DNA from: Pseudomonas sp. PH1b
Lineage (GTDB): Bacteria > Pseudomonadota > Gammaproteobacteria > Pseudomonadales > Pseudomonadaceae
DNA: 64,000 nt
Assembly (NCBI RefSeq): GCF_000633395.1
Contig: NZ_AYMU01000001.1
Coordinates: forward strand, 124,001 to 188,000
Reading direction: 5' to 3'
This document shows positions 33,071 through 41,676 of this stretch, piece after piece. A program made the position numbers and the translations under genes. Position 1 is the first letter of the stretch; each line of letters begins with the position of its first letter. The notes below the pieces were generated by a model. It searched no databases. It was not told where the DNA came from and saw nothing but the letters and a program-made list of their open reading frames with translations.

Positions 33071-34069
33071 ATGGCTCATCGCGCAATGTTGAAGATGGCT
33101 TCCGGGGTGCTGGCCCTGTCCCTGCTCAGTGGCTTGTGCCACGCCGCCACGGCGGCCCGGCCCGAGGTGGGTATCAGCCCCTGGGGGCCCAGGGACGAGA
33201 TCGGCCGCCTGAACCTGATCACCCCCCAGTCGCGGGCGGCGATCATGGCCCGGGTCAGTGGCGAGCAGGCCTACGACCTGGCGGTGGACTATTTCGTCGG
33301 CATGCCCAGCTGGCAGGCCGCAGGCGATCCGCCGTACCAGATGTGGATGACCCACACCCCCCACGGCAACGTGATCGCCGACCCGATGCAGGTCGGCGAA
33401 CCGATGAACCAGCACGTCAGCTACAGCGGTTCGGCGGTGTCGATGTACGCCCACATGGGCACCCATATCGACGCCCTCAACCACTTCGGCCTCAACGGCA
33501 AGATCTGGAACGGCTACCGCGCCGACCAGCACCTGGGAGACCGCGGCTGGAACGTCACGGGGGCGGAAAAACTGCCGCCGATCATTGCCCGCGGGGTGCT
33601 GATCGACGTCGCCGCGGCCAAGGGCCTGGAGCAACTGGCGGACAGCTACCGAGTCACCCGCGCCGACCTGCAGCAGGCCCTGGCCCGGCAGAAAGTGGCC
33701 CTGGAGAAGGGCGATGTGGTGCTGATCCGTACCGGGCGCATGCGCGACTACGACAATGCCCAGCGCTACATGGCCAACCCGCCGGGCCTGAGCCTGGACG
33801 CAGCGAAGTTCCTGGTGGAGGAGGGCGGCGCCATGGTGGTGGGGGCCGACAACCTGAGTTTTGAAACCTTCCCCTCCGAGGTGGAGGGCAACTACCTGCC
33901 GCTGCACACCTACCTGCTGGCGATGCAGGGCGCGCCGATCCTGGAACTGGTGAACCTGGAAGGGCTGGCCCGGGACCAGGTCTACCAGTTCGCTTTTATC
34001 GGTGCTTCACTCAAACTGCGGGGCGCGGATGCGGCGCCGATCCGCCCCATGGCCTTGCCCATCCGCTGA
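33071..34069 (+). CDS. Exported cyclase family protein (kynurenine-formamidase-like fold)
   Basis: A 332-aa protein. The signal peptide covers about residues 1-27 (LALSLLSGLCHA|AT). The metal-dependent cyclase motif H-x-G-T-H-x-D is visible as HMGTHIDALNHFGLNG (about residues 135-150). Further family blocks are WGPRDEIGRLNLI at the start and ALEKGDVVLIRTGRM. The fold hydrolyses amides or lactone-like rings with a divalent metal. The substrate is unknown, and periplasmic location is unusual compared with cytoplasmic KynB. Start at 33071 is supported by AGGAG. RidA follows 32 bp downstream. Confidence 0.82.
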   Translation: MAHRAMLKMASGVLALSLLSGLCHAATAARPEVGISPWGPRDEIGRLNLITPQSRAAIMARVSGEQAYDLAVDYFVGMPSWQAAGDPPYQMWMTHTPHGNVIADPMQVGEPMNQHVSYSGSAVSMYAHMGTHIDALNHFGLNGKIWNGYRADQHLGDRGWNVTGAEKLPPIIARGVLIDVAAAKGLEQLADSYRVTRADLQQALARQKVALEKGDVVLIRTGRMRDYDNAQRYMANPPGLSLDAAKFLVEEGGAMVVGADNLSFETFPSEVEGNYLPLHTYLLAMQGAPILELVNLEGLARDQVYQFAFIGASLKLRGADAAPIRPMALPIR

Positions 34070-34101
34070 CCTGGCGGAGGGGTTTTCTTCAGGAGCTCAG
34101 C

Positions 34102-34530
34102 ATGTCCACCCAACCTTCTTCCACCCCCGTCCTGGCGCTGTCCAACCCGGCCGGGCTGTATGACCCCAGCACCAATGGCTACTCCCATGTGGCCCAGGTG
34201 GCCGCCGGTGCACGGTTGGTGTTTGTCGCCGGGCAGGGCGGCGAGACCGCCGACGGCCAGTTGTCGGCGGATTTTGCCAGCCAGGTGCGCCAGGCCCTGG
34301 CCAACCTGCAGGTCGCCCTGGCCAGCGCCGGTGCCGGGGTCGGCCAGGTGGCCAAGCTCACGGTGCTGATCGTCGACCACAGCCATGAGCGCCTGGCGAT
34401 CTTTGGCAACCAGTTGAAGGCACTGTGGGGGCCGGCACCGACCCCAGCCTGCACCCTGATCCCGGTGCCGCGGCTGGCCCTGGACGGCATGCTGTTCGAA
34501 ATCGAGGCGATTGCCGCTCTGGCCCCCTGA
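34102..34530 (+). CDS. RidA family protein (enamine/imine deaminase)
   Basis: A 142-aa cytoplasmic protein of the YjgF/YER057c/UK114 family. It has GARLVFVAGQGGETADGQLS and SQVRQALANLQVALASAGAG, then VAKLTVLIVD, and ends VPRLALDGMLFEIEAIAAL. The usual catalytic Arg of RidA (in the CTR motif) is not in its standard form; here the segment reads TPACTLIPVPRLALDG with Arg a few residues later, so the protein may belong to an Rid1-7 subgroup rather than RidA proper. It may deaminate a reactive enamine made by this pathway. It is co-directional with the cyclase and followed by a strong terminator. Confidence 0.85.
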   Translation: MSTQPSSTPVLALSNPAGLYDPSTNGYSHVAQVAAGARLVFVAGQGGETADGQLSADFASQVRQALANLQVALASAGAGVGQVAKLTVLIVDHSHERLAIFGNQLKALWGPAPTPACTLIPVPRLALDGMLFEIEAIAALAP

Positions 34531-34548
34531 ACCGGCATTGCCCTCTGG

Positions 34549-34591
34549 CCGAGCCGCTGCATTCTCCGTAATGTCAGCGGCTCGGTTTTTT
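34549..34591 (+). terminator. Strong intrinsic terminator after the RidA gene
   Basis: CCGAGCCGCTG pairs perfectly with CAGCGGCTCGG (11 bp, 15-nt loop) followed by six T. The next gene starts only 15 nt after the T run, so that gene must depend on readthrough or a promoter embedded here. Confidence 0.92.
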
Positions 34592-34605
34592 CTGGAGGCG
34601 GTGTG

Positions 34606-35595
34606 ATGGCGGCGTTCTACGATGCACGAGGCAATCTGTATGGCGTGGTGGCTCCCGCGGCGTTGCGCCGCCTGGGGGTCGCCTTGCCCACCACCGCGGC
34701 CCAGGCGGCCCGGGACCGGCGCCTGTGGACCGAACAGGCCATCGCCGCCTTGTGCGACTGGGCCCCGGGCACCCGTCCGCCCGGGGCCAAGGCCCACCGC
34801 AGCGATGGTTTGCTGGTGGGGCCGTTCCAGGACGCGGCGCCTTTCGATCTGCTGATCGTCAACACCGACGGCACCCTGGCCGAGCGCAGTGGCAATGGCC
34901 TGACGATCTTTTCCCAGGCCCTGACCGAGCAAGGGCTGCTGGCGCCTGAAGGATCGACACGCCTGCAGGTGCACCATGACCAGGGCGCGTCCCCAGTGGC
35001 CACGGTGGTGGAGCCGGCACAAGTGGCGGGGCAGTCGGGCTTCTGGCTGGACCTGGGCCAGCCCTCGTTCGGCCCCGAGGCGGTGGCGGCCATGGGGGTC
35101 GAGGCGGTGACCCTCGACGGCTGCGAGCTAAGCCGGGTGGCGCCCTTGCAGGCGCTGAATCCGCTGTGGGAGCACAGCCAGTTCGTGCGCATCGGCAATC
35201 CTCACTGCGTGACCCTGGTGGAGGACGCCGATGCCTTGCCGGACAACCCGCAGATGCTCCAGGCGCCCCTGGCCGAGGGGTTGACCGCCATCGCCTTTGC
35301 CCTGCCCCTGGGCCACGGCGAGCCATGCCCGGCGGGGGTCAACCTGCAATGGGCGGCGCGGCAGTCGGCGCAGCGCATCGTTGCCCGGGTGTTCGAACGA
35401 GGAGAGGGGCCGACCGCGTCCTCGGGCACCAGCGCCAGCGCTGTGGCTTGCGCGGCCTGGCGGCTGGGCTGGGTCAAGGCCGGGCGGGTCGAAGTGCTGA
35501 TGCCAGGCGGCACCGCGCCCTTGATGTTGCAAGAGACTGATGGCGTGTTGACCCGGGTGAGCCTGTTCGGCACGGCGCGGGCGCTGGCTGAATAA
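34606..35595 (+). CDS. Diaminopimelate-epimerase-fold protein with both catalytic Cys replaced by Ser
   Basis: A 329-aa protein with the two-domain DapF fold. Landmark 1 is LAERSGNGLTIF, where DapF has M-C-G-N-G; Ser95 replaces the catalytic Cys. Landmark 2 is ERGEGPTASSGTSASA, where DapF has C-G-T-G; Ser273 replaces the second Cys. The other DapF blocks IGNPHC and ERG-x-G are intact. Both acid/base thiols are lost, so epimerisation by the DapF two-Cys mechanism is unlikely; isomerase (PhzF-like) or binding roles are possible. A GGAGG site lies 8 nt before the ATG; a GTG at 34603 is also in frame. It lies 15 nt after a terminator. Confidence 0.8.
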   Translation: MAAFYDARGNLYGVVAPAALRRLGVALPTTAAQAARDRRLWTEQAIAALCDWAPGTRPPGAKAHRSDGLLVGPFQDAAPFDLLIVNTDGTLAERSGNGLTIFSQALTEQGLLAPEGSTRLQVHHDQGASPVATVVEPAQVAGQSGFWLDLGQPSFGPEAVAAMGVEAVTLDGCELSRVAPLQALNPLWEHSQFVRIGNPHCVTLVEDADALPDNPQMLQAPLAEGLTAIAFALPLGHGEPCPAGVNLQWAARQSAQRIVARVFERGEGPTASSGTSASAVACAAWRLGWVKAGRVEVLMPGGTAPLMLQETDGVLTRVSLFGTARALAE

Positions 35596-35705
35596 GGGCG
35601 GTGGGGTTGCGCGGGCGGAGTGCAAAACGGCTGGCCTTTCTATAGCGTGTCGCCAGCAATGGCTCATCAGCCGATACAGCCCACAGGTTACGCAAAGGAC
35701 TTGAT

Positions 35706-36365
35706 ATGCAAAAAGGAATACCTCGCCGAGGGTTGCTCAAAGGCACGGTTGTGGCCCTGGGCGCCGTGGTCGCCGGCAGTCTTGGCGGTTGCCTGACCAG
35801 CCAGCTGTATGAGGAGCGCGGCAGCGATGAGGTCTATACGGAAACCGTCGGCCAGTTCTATATCACGGCAGACGAGCAGAGCTTTGTCATTATCGGCAAG
35901 CAGTACCACTACTTCATGCAGGTCGATCCCGAGTTGCTGAAGGCCATTCGCTCAGGCTTGCATGGCAAGATGCAGGCCGAGTTCCTGCCAATCAGCGTCA
36001 CTTACTGGCAAAACCTGGTGGGCGAATTCATCCTCAGGATTCCCCAGCTGGATCAGCTTGAGCCTGGCCAGATCGATGAGGCCAAGGCACTGGGTTTCGT
36101 CGCTTCCCCGTCGCAGAATGCCTTGCTGCATCGCTACGCCATCCGCGGCAGCCGCTTCACTTCCAAGCGTGATATCACGGCCTACCAGGCCAACCCGCTG
36201 AACAGTACCTATACCCTGCACTTCTCGGCCTACCGGGAGAAGAGCAAGGTCACCCAGGTGTTGCTGACGCCGGTTACCGTCACCGCAGACGGTGTACTGA
36301 TGATCCTCGCCCTGCCGTTGTTGCCGCTGGGATTGATGGCGGCCAAGCCGTTCAAGGTCAAGTAG
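35706..36365 (+). CDS. Lipoprotein of unknown function with C-terminal hydrophobic segment
   Basis: A 219-aa protein. The N-terminus KGIPRRGLLKGTVVALGAVV carries twin Arg and a hydrophobic core, and lipobox S-L-G-G-C places Cys29 for lipidation, so Tat-dependent export as a lipoprotein is possible. The body (about 40-180) is mixed alpha/beta with YITADEQSFVIIGKQYHYFM. Near the end is a hydrophobic stretch (VLMILALPLLPLGLMA, about 198-213). No family is recognised. AAAGGAC precedes the ATG. It converges with the cytosine deaminase gene. Confidence 0.65.
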   Translation: MQKGIPRRGLLKGTVVALGAVVAGSLGGCLTSQLYEERGSDEVYTETVGQFYITADEQSFVIIGKQYHYFMQVDPELLKAIRSGLHGKMQAEFLPISVTYWQNLVGEFILRIPQLDQLEPGQIDEAKALGFVASPSQNALLHRYAIRGSRFTSKRDITAYQANPLNSTYTLHFSAYREKSKVTQVLLTPVTVTADGVLMILALPLLPLGLMAAKPFKVK

Positions 36366-36443
36366 AGGCCGTTGCCGCCAAAGCGGCTCGCCAGGCCCGG
36401 AGCCGTTGCGACTCTGCCCAGGGCCTGGGAGCGCGGCCACGGG

Positions 36444-37700
36444 TCAGTCGCCGATCAGGTGCACCTGGGTCATCTGCCGCTGCATCAGCACCTGGCCGTG
36501 GCGGATCGAGTACAGCGGCAAGCCCTGGCTGCGGAGCATTTCGTAGTCGCTGTCGGCCGAGAGAATCAGCAGGTTCGCCGGGCGACCTTCTTCCAGGCCG
36601 TAGCGCTCGCCCAGGGCCAGGGCCTTGGCGCTGTTGTCGGTGACCAGGTCGAGGGCGCTCTGCAAGTTGCTGTAGCCGAGCATGTGGCAGATGTGCAGGC
36701 CGGCTTCGAGCACTCGCAGGATGTTGCCGTTACCCAGGGGGTACCAGGGATCGACAATCGAATCCTGGCCGAAGCAGACGTTCATTCCGGCATCCAGCAG
36801 TTCCTTGACCCGGGTCACGCCGCGGCGTTTCGGGAAGCTGTCGAAGCGCCCCTGCAGGTGGATGCTTTCGGTGGGGCAGGAGACAAAACTGATGCCCGAG
36901 TGCCCCAGCAGGCGGAACAGCTTGGCGCAGTAGGCGTTGTCATAAGAGCCCATGGCCGTGGTGTGGCTGGCGCTGACCCGCGAGCCCATGCCGCGGCTGC
37001 GGGCTTCTTCGGCCAGCACTTCGAGAAAGCGCGAGTGCGGGTCGTCGGTTTCGTCGCAGTGCACGTCCACCAGGCAACCCGTGCGCTCGGCCAGGTCCAT
37101 GAGGAATTTCACCGAGCTCACGCCCTGGTCGCGGGTGTATTCGAAGTGCGGAATGCCGCCCACCACATCGGCCCCCAGGCGGATGGCTTCTTCCATCAGT
37201 TCGCGGCCGTTGCGGAACGACTCGATGCCCTCTTGGGGGAAGGCGACGATCTGCAGGTCGATCAGGTGCCCGCTCTGTTCGCGCACTTCGAGCATGGCCT
37301 TGAGGGCGGTGAGGTGCGGATCGGTGACATCGACGTGGGTGCGCACATGCTGGATGCCGTGGGCGGCCAGGGCACGGATGGTCTTGTGGGCGCGGGTGCG
37401 GGTGTCTTCGGCGGTGATGGTGGCTTTGCGTTCACCCCAGCACTCGATGCCTTCGAACAGGGTGCCGCTCATGTTCCAGCGCGGCTCGCCGGCGGTGAGG
37501 GTGGCGTCCAGGTGAATGTGCGGTTCGACGAAGGGCGGTACCACCAGGTTGCCGCCGGCATCCAGGTGCTCGGGACCGAAGGCCGGCGCGGCGGTGGGGG
37601 CATCCGGGCCCTGCTGGATGATGCGGGCGATGCGGCCGTGTTCCAGGTGCAGTTGGTGCAGGCCTTCACGGTGGCGCAGGCGGGCGTTGGTGATCAGCAT
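36444..37700 (-). CDS. codA: Cytosine deaminase CodA
   Basis: A 418-aa cytoplasmic amidohydrolase that converts cytosine to uracil. Metal-binding motif PHIHLDATLT (H-x-H, about residues 60-68), LVDVHCDETDD (His/Glu), SHTTAMGSYD and FGQDSIVDPW (metal Asp) follow the CodA pattern in order. The N-terminal strand (MLITNARLRH) and short C-terminal beta sandwich are complete. The permease gene codB lies upstream on the same strand with 171 bp between, giving a codB-codA operon for pyrimidine salvage. Confidence 0.92.
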   Translation of the reverse strand: MLITNARLRHREGLHQLHLEHGRIARIIQQGPDAPTAAPAFGPEHLDAGGNLVVPPFVEPHIHLDATLTAGEPRWNMSGTLFEGIECWGERKATITAEDTRTRAHKTIRALAAHGIQHVRTHVDVTDPHLTALKAMLEVREQSGHLIDLQIVAFPQEGIESFRNGRELMEEAIRLGADVVGGIPHFEYTRDQGVSSVKFLMDLAERTGCLVDVHCDETDDPHSRFLEVLAEEARSRGMGSRVSASHTTAMGSYDNAYCAKLFRLLGHSGISFVSCPTESIHLQGRFDSFPKRRGVTRVKELLDAGMNVCFGQDSIVDPWYPLGNGNILRVLEAGLHICHMLGYSNLQSALDLVTDNSAKALALGERYGLEEGRPANLLILSADSDYEMLRSQGLPLYSIRHGQVLMQRQMTQVHLIGD

Positions 37701-37871
37701 CGGAAGGGTTCCTCGGGTCGGGCAATCAGTGGTTCAGCCGTGGGCTCTGGGCGGCGGCCCTTGTCCCACGGTCATTGGACTGTGCTGCAACCGGCAGCGG
37801 TCGAAGCAGGCGGGTGTTCGGGGGCCGGGCCATGATAGACCCGGAAGGCGCCGGGAGGGCAAGGTGCGGGT

Positions 37872-39143
37872 TCAGGCCTGGGCGTCGACGGTGGCGCTGG
37901 CACGGGCGCCGAGCCAGGCGCTGAGCAGGATGTAGCCCAGGCCGGCGACGGCGATGCCCACCAGGGGCGCGACCCAGGGCGAGCAGAAGGCCGCCAGGGT
38001 GCCCAGGCCGTAGGCGATCAGGCCCGGCCAGTTCCAGGCCGGCAGCTGGCTCTCGGCCAGGCGCGGGTAGCGGCCGCGCCAGCGGTAGAAGAAGTCGGCC
38101 ATGATCACCCCGCCAATCGGCGGAATCACCGTGCCCAGCAGGATCAGGTAGGGCACCAGCAGGTCGTACATGCCGAGCATCGCCAGCAGGGTGCCGATCA
38201 GCGCGCCGACCAGGGTCACGGTCTTGCGCCGCTGGGTGCGCAGCAGGTTGCAGCCGGCCACGGCGAAGTTGTAGATGGTGTTGTCCTGGGTGCTCCAGAT
38301 GTTCAACAGCAGCATGGCCATGGCCGCCGTGGCGAAGCCCTGGAGCAGCAGCACTTCGACCACGTCCGGCTGCTGGTAGACGATGGCGCCGTAGGCCCCG
38401 ATCAGCACCATCAGGCCGTTGCCGATGAAGAAGCCGATCAGGCTGGCGCTCACCGCCACCCGCGCCGAACGGGAAAAACGCGTCCAGTTGGTGGCCTGGG
38501 TGGCGCCGCTGACGAAGGTGCCGAACACCAGGGTGATGGCGCTGGAGAGGTCCAGGCTGGCACTCGGTGTGACCCGCAGCAGGCCGTCCAGGCCGCCGAT
38601 CTGCCGGCTGGCCACCCACATCGACAGCATCAGCAGCAGGCCCATGGCCGGCACCGCGATCCACGACAGGATTTCCAGGCCGCGATAGCCGATGTAGGCC
38701 GTAGCGCAGAAGGCCATGCCGAACAGCAGCATCAGCCCCAGCACCGCGCCCTGATCCAGCTGGAAATACTTGCCCAGCACCACCGCAGCGGTGGCGGTGC
38801 CCCAGGCGTACCAGCCGATCTGGGTGAAGCCGAGGATCAGGTCGCTGAGCTTGCTGCCCCGTTCACCGAAGCACAAGCGCCCCATCAGCACCGTGTTCAG
38901 CCCGCTCTTGAAGGCGATGTAGCCCAGGCTGGCGGCATAGATCCCCAGCAGCAGGTTGCCGACGAGGATCACCGCCAGCAGGGTGGTGAAGTCGAAAGCC
39001 ACCCCCAGCTTGCCGCCGGCGAACATGGTGGCGGTGAAAAAGGTGAAGCCCAGCAGCACCATGGCCATGGAGGCCAGGCCCTTGCGGGCGTGCTGTGGAA
39101 CTTCGCTCAAGGGGTAGTCGTTGCCGGGTTCGTGCTGGGTCAT
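37872..39143 (-). CDS. codB: Cytosine permease CodB
   Basis: A 423-aa inner-membrane transporter of the NCS1 family with about 12 helices, importing cytosine with protons. Start MTQHEPGNDYPLSEVPQHAR at 39143 is chosen by homology (upstream codons are not family-like). Helix 1 is MAMVLLGFTFFTATMFAGGK, the conserved TQIGWYAWGTATAA segment forms helix 3, and NIWSTQDNTIYNFA is another family signature. It precedes codA. The 171-bp gap between them contains no obvious terminator. Confidence 0.92.
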   Translation of the reverse strand: MTQHEPGNDYPLSEVPQHARKGLASMAMVLLGFTFFTATMFAGGKLGVAFDFTTLLAVILVGNLLLGIYAASLGYIAFKSGLNTVLMGRLCFGERGSKLSDLILGFTQIGWYAWGTATAAVVLGKYFQLDQGAVLGLMLLFGMAFCATAYIGYRGLEILSWIAVPAMGLLLMLSMWVASRQIGGLDGLLRVTPSASLDLSSAITLVFGTFVSGATQATNWTRFSRSARVAVSASLIGFFIGNGLMVLIGAYGAIVYQQPDVVEVLLLQGFATAAMAMLLLNIWSTQDNTIYNFAVAGCNLLRTQRRKTVTLVGALIGTLLAMLGMYDLLVPYLILLGTVIPPIGGVIMADFFYRWRGRYPRLAESQLPAWNWPGLIAYGLGTLAAFCSPWVAPLVGIAVAGLGYILLSAWLGARASATVDAQA

Positions 39144-39325
39144 GGGCCTGTCCCTGGTCGCAGTGGTGCCTCGCTGTTGCAGGCACCGTGCCAATCCTCG
39201 ACGGCAGGCTCGGGCGCCCCAGCAGTTATAGCCGATGCCCGTGGGCCTGCCCTGGCAGCAGGCGCTGGCGGGGCAAAAGCGGTGCATGGCCGAGCCAGAT
39301 TGGCTCACTGCCAGGCGGCCGCGGG

Positions 39326-39523
39326 TCAGTCCTGGTCGGGGCAGAAGATGCTTTCGATGGGCAGTTCGAAGGCCCGGGCAATCTTGAATGCCAGGGGCAG
39401 GCTGGGGTCGTAGCGCCCGGTCTCGATGGCGTTCACCGTCTGCCGGGACACCTCAAGCCGGGTGGCCAGTTCAGCCTGGGACCAGCCCTTCAGGGTGCGC
39501 AGTTCGCGCAGTTGATTGTTCAC
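39326..39523 (-). CDS. Small XRE/YozG-type HTH regulator
   Basis: A 65-aa single-domain repressor: NNQLRELRTLKGWSQAELAT, then LEVSRQTVNAIETGRYDPSL and a final helix KIARAFELPIESIFCPDQD. The GTG start overlaps the stop of the upstream membrane-protein gene (GTGA), so the two are coupled. YozG-type regulators are usually paired with a small membrane protein exactly as here. A GTAAAG/CTTTAC operator candidate lies upstream of the pair, consistent with autoregulation. Confidence 0.85.
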   Translation of the reverse strand: MNNQLRELRTLKGWSQAELATRLEVSRQTVNAIETGRYDPSLPLAFKIARAFELPIESIFCPDQD

Positions 39524-39894
39524 CGGTAGCGCCGCGTGCCGGCTACCGTGGCCAGGGCCCAGACCAGGCCCATCAGCGGCCACACGTAGAACATCGACAG
39601 CCGGGGCAGGCCGGCGGTTTCCAGGAAGCCGTAGCTGAAGGTGATCAGCGCGGTGCAGACAAAGGACAGGCCCAGGGCTTCGAGCTGGATGCGCCGGGCC
39701 AGTTCGTCCATGCGCCGCAACTGCCGCACCACCGCCAGGGCCATGGCCACCATGGGGATCACCGGCACCAGGGCCAGGGCGATCTTGCCCGGGCCGGGGC
39801 TCAGGTCCGCCAGCCATTGGCTGCTCAGCAGCACCGCGATGATGTAGGCCAGCAAGGCCAGGCTGAACTCGATGTAATAGCGTTTACTGCCCAT
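39520..39894 (-). CDS. Four-helix membrane protein paired with HTH regulator
   Basis: A 124-aa protein with about four helices (residues about 8-25, 40-58, 75-93 and 100-118): YYIEFSLALLAYIIAVLLSS, IALALVPVIPMVAMALAVV and LSMFYVWPLMGLVWALATV. No catalytic motif is seen. Its 3' end overlaps the XRE gene, forming a two-gene operon. The function of such pairs is not known; the membrane protein may modulate the regulator. Confidence 0.75.
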   Translation of the reverse strand: MGSKRYYIEFSLALLAYIIAVLLSSQWLADLSPGPGKIALALVPVIPMVAMALAVVRQLRRMDELARRIQLEALGLSFVCTALITFSYGFLETAGLPRLSMFYVWPLMGLVWALATVAGTRRYR

Positions 39895-39909
39895 GGGCGA
39901 TCTCCTGAA

Positions 39910-39966
39910 GTAAAGTGTCCTTTACATTAGGTGGGCGTGTTTATCATGTCAAGGGTGCTTTACATT
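39910..39966 (-). promoter_or_regulatory. Operator candidate upstream of the membrane protein / XRE pair
   Basis: GTAAAG-TGTC-CTTTAC (39910-39925) is a perfect inverted repeat, and CTTTACATT recurs at 39920-39928 and 39958-39966, 38 bp apart. The region is AT-rich between GC-rich genes. These sites fit binding by the small XRE repressor. Confidence 0.45.
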
Positions 39967-39979
39967 GGGGCGACCTTGC

Positions 39980-40603
39980 TCAGTCGAACAGGGTCAGGCT
40001 GCGCCGGCCCTGGTGGAACTCGAAAGCTTCCTGGATATCCCGTTCCACGGTGCGGCCCTGGGACAGCGGCGGCAACTGGTCTGGGGCGAAGAACCCCGTG
40101 TCGCTGGTTTCGCTGCCGGCCATCGGGGCCTCGGCGTCTTGCCGTTCGCAGAGGAAGTAGAGCTTGTAGAAATCCCGGTGATCGGGCTTGTAGGGCCCCT
40201 TGGCCTTGTGCCGCAGGCCGTACAGCTGGCGCACCGAAACCTGCAGCCCGGCTTCTTCGTGGATTTCCTTGATGATGTTCTGCGCCGCCGACAGGCCGAC
40301 ATCGGCGTAGCCCCCAGGCAGGGCCCAGAGGCCGTCGTGCTGCTCGCGTACCAGCAGGATCTTGCCGTTCTCGATCAGTGCGCCGCGCACTTCCACCATC
40401 GGCGTCGAGTAGCGCTGGGCGAAGTCCGAGACCAGTTCGTTGATGCGTTCCAGGGGCACGTTACCCAGTTGCGCGAGCATGTCGTGGGCGATATCGGCGA
40501 CTTCCTGGTAGCGCTCGCGATCATGCACGTCGCGGCAAAAATGCAGGCCGGTGGAGGCGATGGCTTGCAGGCGTTTGGCGTGGGTCAGCCAGCGGCTTTC
40601 CAT
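39980..40603 (-). CDS. NUDIX hydrolase with N-terminal Nudix_N domain
   Basis: A 207-aa cytoplasmic enzyme. N-terminal helical domain (about 1-65, ERYQEVADIAHDMLAQLGNV) then the Nudix fold. The Nudix box reads GGYADVGLSAAQNIIKEIHE followed by EAGL: relative to G-x5-E-x7-R-E-U-x-E-E-x-G-U, the first Glu is Leu and Arg is Lys, while the metal-binding Glu cluster is intact. The Leu/Lys form may be normal for this subfamily. It hydrolyses X-linked nucleoside diphosphates such as ADP-ribose. It lies 101 bp beyond the dipeptide transporter operon on the same strand and need not be part of it. Confidence 0.88.
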   Translation of the reverse strand: MESRWLTHAKRLQAIASTGLHFCRDVHDRERYQEVADIAHDMLAQLGNVPLERINELVSDFAQRYSTPMVEVRGALIENGKILLVREQHDGLWALPGGYADVGLSAAQNIIKEIHEEAGLQVSVRQLYGLRHKAKGPYKPDHRDFYKLYFLCERQDAEAPMAGSETSDTGFFAPDQLPPLSQGRTVERDIQEAFEFHQGRRSLTLFD

Positions 40604-40704
40604 GAGAGAGGTTCCTGGGAGGTCAGAGACAAGGCGCTTGTTTTAAGCCCTTGGCGCCCCGCAAGCAAGCACCACGCCGTGGTCGACGGCGTGGTGCCGG
40701 AATA

Positions 40705-41676
40705 TCAGCCGCCGGCGCTTTGCCGGTGGCAGCGCACTTGCCGGGTGGCATCCCCCAGCAGCTGTTGCGGCAGCTCGCAGCCCGAGCCACGGCGGTTGCA
40801 GCGGTCGAAGAAGAAACAGCCGCTGGGCAGCTTGCGGTTGCCCGGCAGTTCGGTGGGCGCCGAGAGCTGGCTGTCCGCCAGGGGCGCACCGAGGCGCGGC
40901 ACCGCATCCAGCAACAGCTGGGTGTAGGGGTGGCGCGGCCGCTCCAGTACCTGCTCGGCGCTGCCCAGCTCGACGATCTGCCCCAGGTACATCACTGCCA
41001 CTCGGTCGGCCATGTGCCGCACCACCGAGACGTTGTGGGAGATCAGCACGAAGGTCAGGCCGCGGCTGCGCTGCAGGTCCGCCAGCAGGTTGAGGATCTG
41101 CGCCTGCACCGAGATGTCCAGGGCCGAGGTCGGTTCATCGAGGACGATGATGTCCGGGTTCGACGCCAGGGCCCGGGCAATGGCGATGCGTTGGCGCTGG
41201 CCGCCGGAGAACTGGTGCGGGTAGCGCTCCAGGTACTCGCCGCGGATGCCCACCTGCTGCGCCACCTTGGCGGCGATCTCGCGCATCTGCGCGGCCGGGG
41301 TATTGCCCAGGGCGAACAGCGGCTCGGTGATGATCTTCCAGATCGGCAGGCGCGGGTCGAGGGACGATTGCGGGTCCTGGAACACGATCTGCACGTGGCT
41401 GTGGCGCTCGCGGTCGTTGGCGTAGGCCCAGCGCAGGTCGCCGCTGCTGGGCTTGACCAGGCCCATCAGCAGTTGCGCCAGGGTGCTCTTGCCGCAGCCG
41501 GATTCGCCGACGATGCCCAGGGTTTCCCCGGGGCGCAGTTCCAGGTCGATGCCGTTCAGGGCGTGGGCGAAGGCCCGGGGCCGGCCCAGCCAGTCGTTGC
41601 TCAGGGGAAAGCGCACCTGTACATCGTTGAGGCGCAGCAGCGGCTCGCTGCCGGCCCGGGGTTGCGAAGCATTCAT
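40705..41676 (-). CDS. Dipeptide ABC transporter, ATP-binding subunit (DppF/DdpF type)
   Basis: A 323-aa ATPase. Walker A GESGCGKSTL (about 57-66), signature SGGQRQRIAIARAL and Walker B IIVLDEPTSALD, followed by the H-loop LISHNVSV. The C-terminal oligopeptide-type domain holds a cysteine-rich segment (CFFFDRCNRRGSGCELPQQL) that forms the Fe-S site seen in DppD/F ATPases. The start overlaps the preceding ATPase gene (ATGA). It couples ATP hydrolysis to import through the two permeases at 42.7-44.6 kb. It is the last gene of the minus-strand importer operon. Confidence 0.9.
   Translation of the reverse strand: MNASQPRAGSEPLLRLNDVQVRFPLSNDWLGRPRAFAHALNGIDLELRPGETLGIVGESGCGKSTLAQLLMGLVKPSSGDLRWAYANDRERHSHVQIVFQDPQSSLDPRLPIWKIITEPLFALGNTPAAQMREIAAKVAQQVGIRGEYLERYPHQFSGGQRQRIAIARALASNPDIIVLDEPTSALDISVQAQILNLLADLQRSRGLTFVLISHNVSVVRHMADRVAVMYLGQIVELGSAEQVLERPRHPYTQLLLDAVPRLGAPLADSQLSAPTELPGNRKLPSGCFFFDRCNRRGSGCELPQQLLGDATRQVRCHRQSAGG

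Noticed and set aside
36372..37835. 487-codon open frame on the plus strand
   Set aside because: Antisense to codA, whose metal-binding motifs are all present.
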